Positions 5,991 through 5,997 of a DNA stretch of 5,997 nucleotides are shown here, piece by piece. The notes below the pieces were generated by a model. The model was not told where the DNA came from and searched no databases. It saw nothing but the letters and a program-made list of their open reading frames with translations. Made by a program: the position numbers and the translations under genes. Numbering within the stretch: the first letter of the stretch is position 1; every line of letters starts with the position of its first letter. This DNA comes from Zoogloeaceae bacterium (GTDB taxonomy: Bacteria; Pseudomonadota; Gammaproteobacteria; Burkholderiales; Rhodocyclaceae), in assembly GCA_015657735.1 (NCBI GenBank), contig SSSX01000515.1:1-5997 (forward strand). Reading direction: 5' to 3'.

Positions 5991-5997
5991 ATGAAAA
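5991..5997 (+). CDS. Possible start of a further gene (first two codons only)
   Basis: The last seven bases are ATGAAAA, which could open a protein beginning Met-Lys, as many secreted binding proteins do. It lies 86 bp after the permease stop, where a periplasmic iron-binding FbpA-like protein would fit. No Shine-Dalgarno precedes it, and two codons cannot prove a gene. The 5905-5990 stretch before it shows only GC-rich short repeats and no clear terminator. Confidence 0.2.

Noticed and set aside
1..5997. CRISPR array, tRNA or rRNA gene, insertion sequence or prophage remains.
   Set aside because: No regularly spaced repeats, no tRNA-like cloverleaf segments, no transposase or integrase motifs and no composition break were seen by eye.

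Overview
The window is high-GC chromosomal DNA with strong GC3 codon bias. The protein families and their sequence style suggest a betaproteobacterium, perhaps of the Rhodocyclales (Azoarcus/Thauera type). That taxonomic guess is inference; there is no rRNA or other marker gene here.

Layout from left to right: (1) the last 40 codons of a plus-strand gene that looks like the C-terminus of a LysR-type regulator; (2) a 153-bp gap with a GC-rich hairpin and an AT-rich island; (3) a membrane-bound hybrid histidine kinase with periplasmic sensor, HAMP, HisKA, HATPase and REC parts, which appears to start at TTG; (4) a 170-bp gap with several overlapping inverted repeats, including a mirrored 12-nt repeat that resembles DnaA boxes; (5) rluA, a pseudouridine synthase very close to E. 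coli RluA; (6) on the minus strand, the ATPase of a ferric-iron-type (FbpC-like) ABC importer, whose stop codon overlaps the rluA stop in a shared CTAG; (7) a 37-bp divergent regulatory gap with a palindromic ATTATAAT and a Fur-box-like sequence; (8) on the plus strand, the matching fused two-domain permease (FbpB-like); (9) an 86-bp tail and a possible ATG in the last seven bases.

The ATPase and the permease together form the cytoplasmic motor and the membrane channel of one importer, most likely for Fe(III) delivered by a periplasmic binding protein that is not in the window. The Fur-like site between them fits iron repression of both genes. The hybrid kinase has no response regulator or output domain beside it, so its target lies elsewhere. 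RluA is housekeeping rRNA/tRNA modification. Most of the window is ordinary. The features most worth a second look are a four-cysteine cluster and a nearby His-rich patch in the ATPase C-terminal domain, the compact divergent promoter, and the repeat structures between the kinase gene and rluA.
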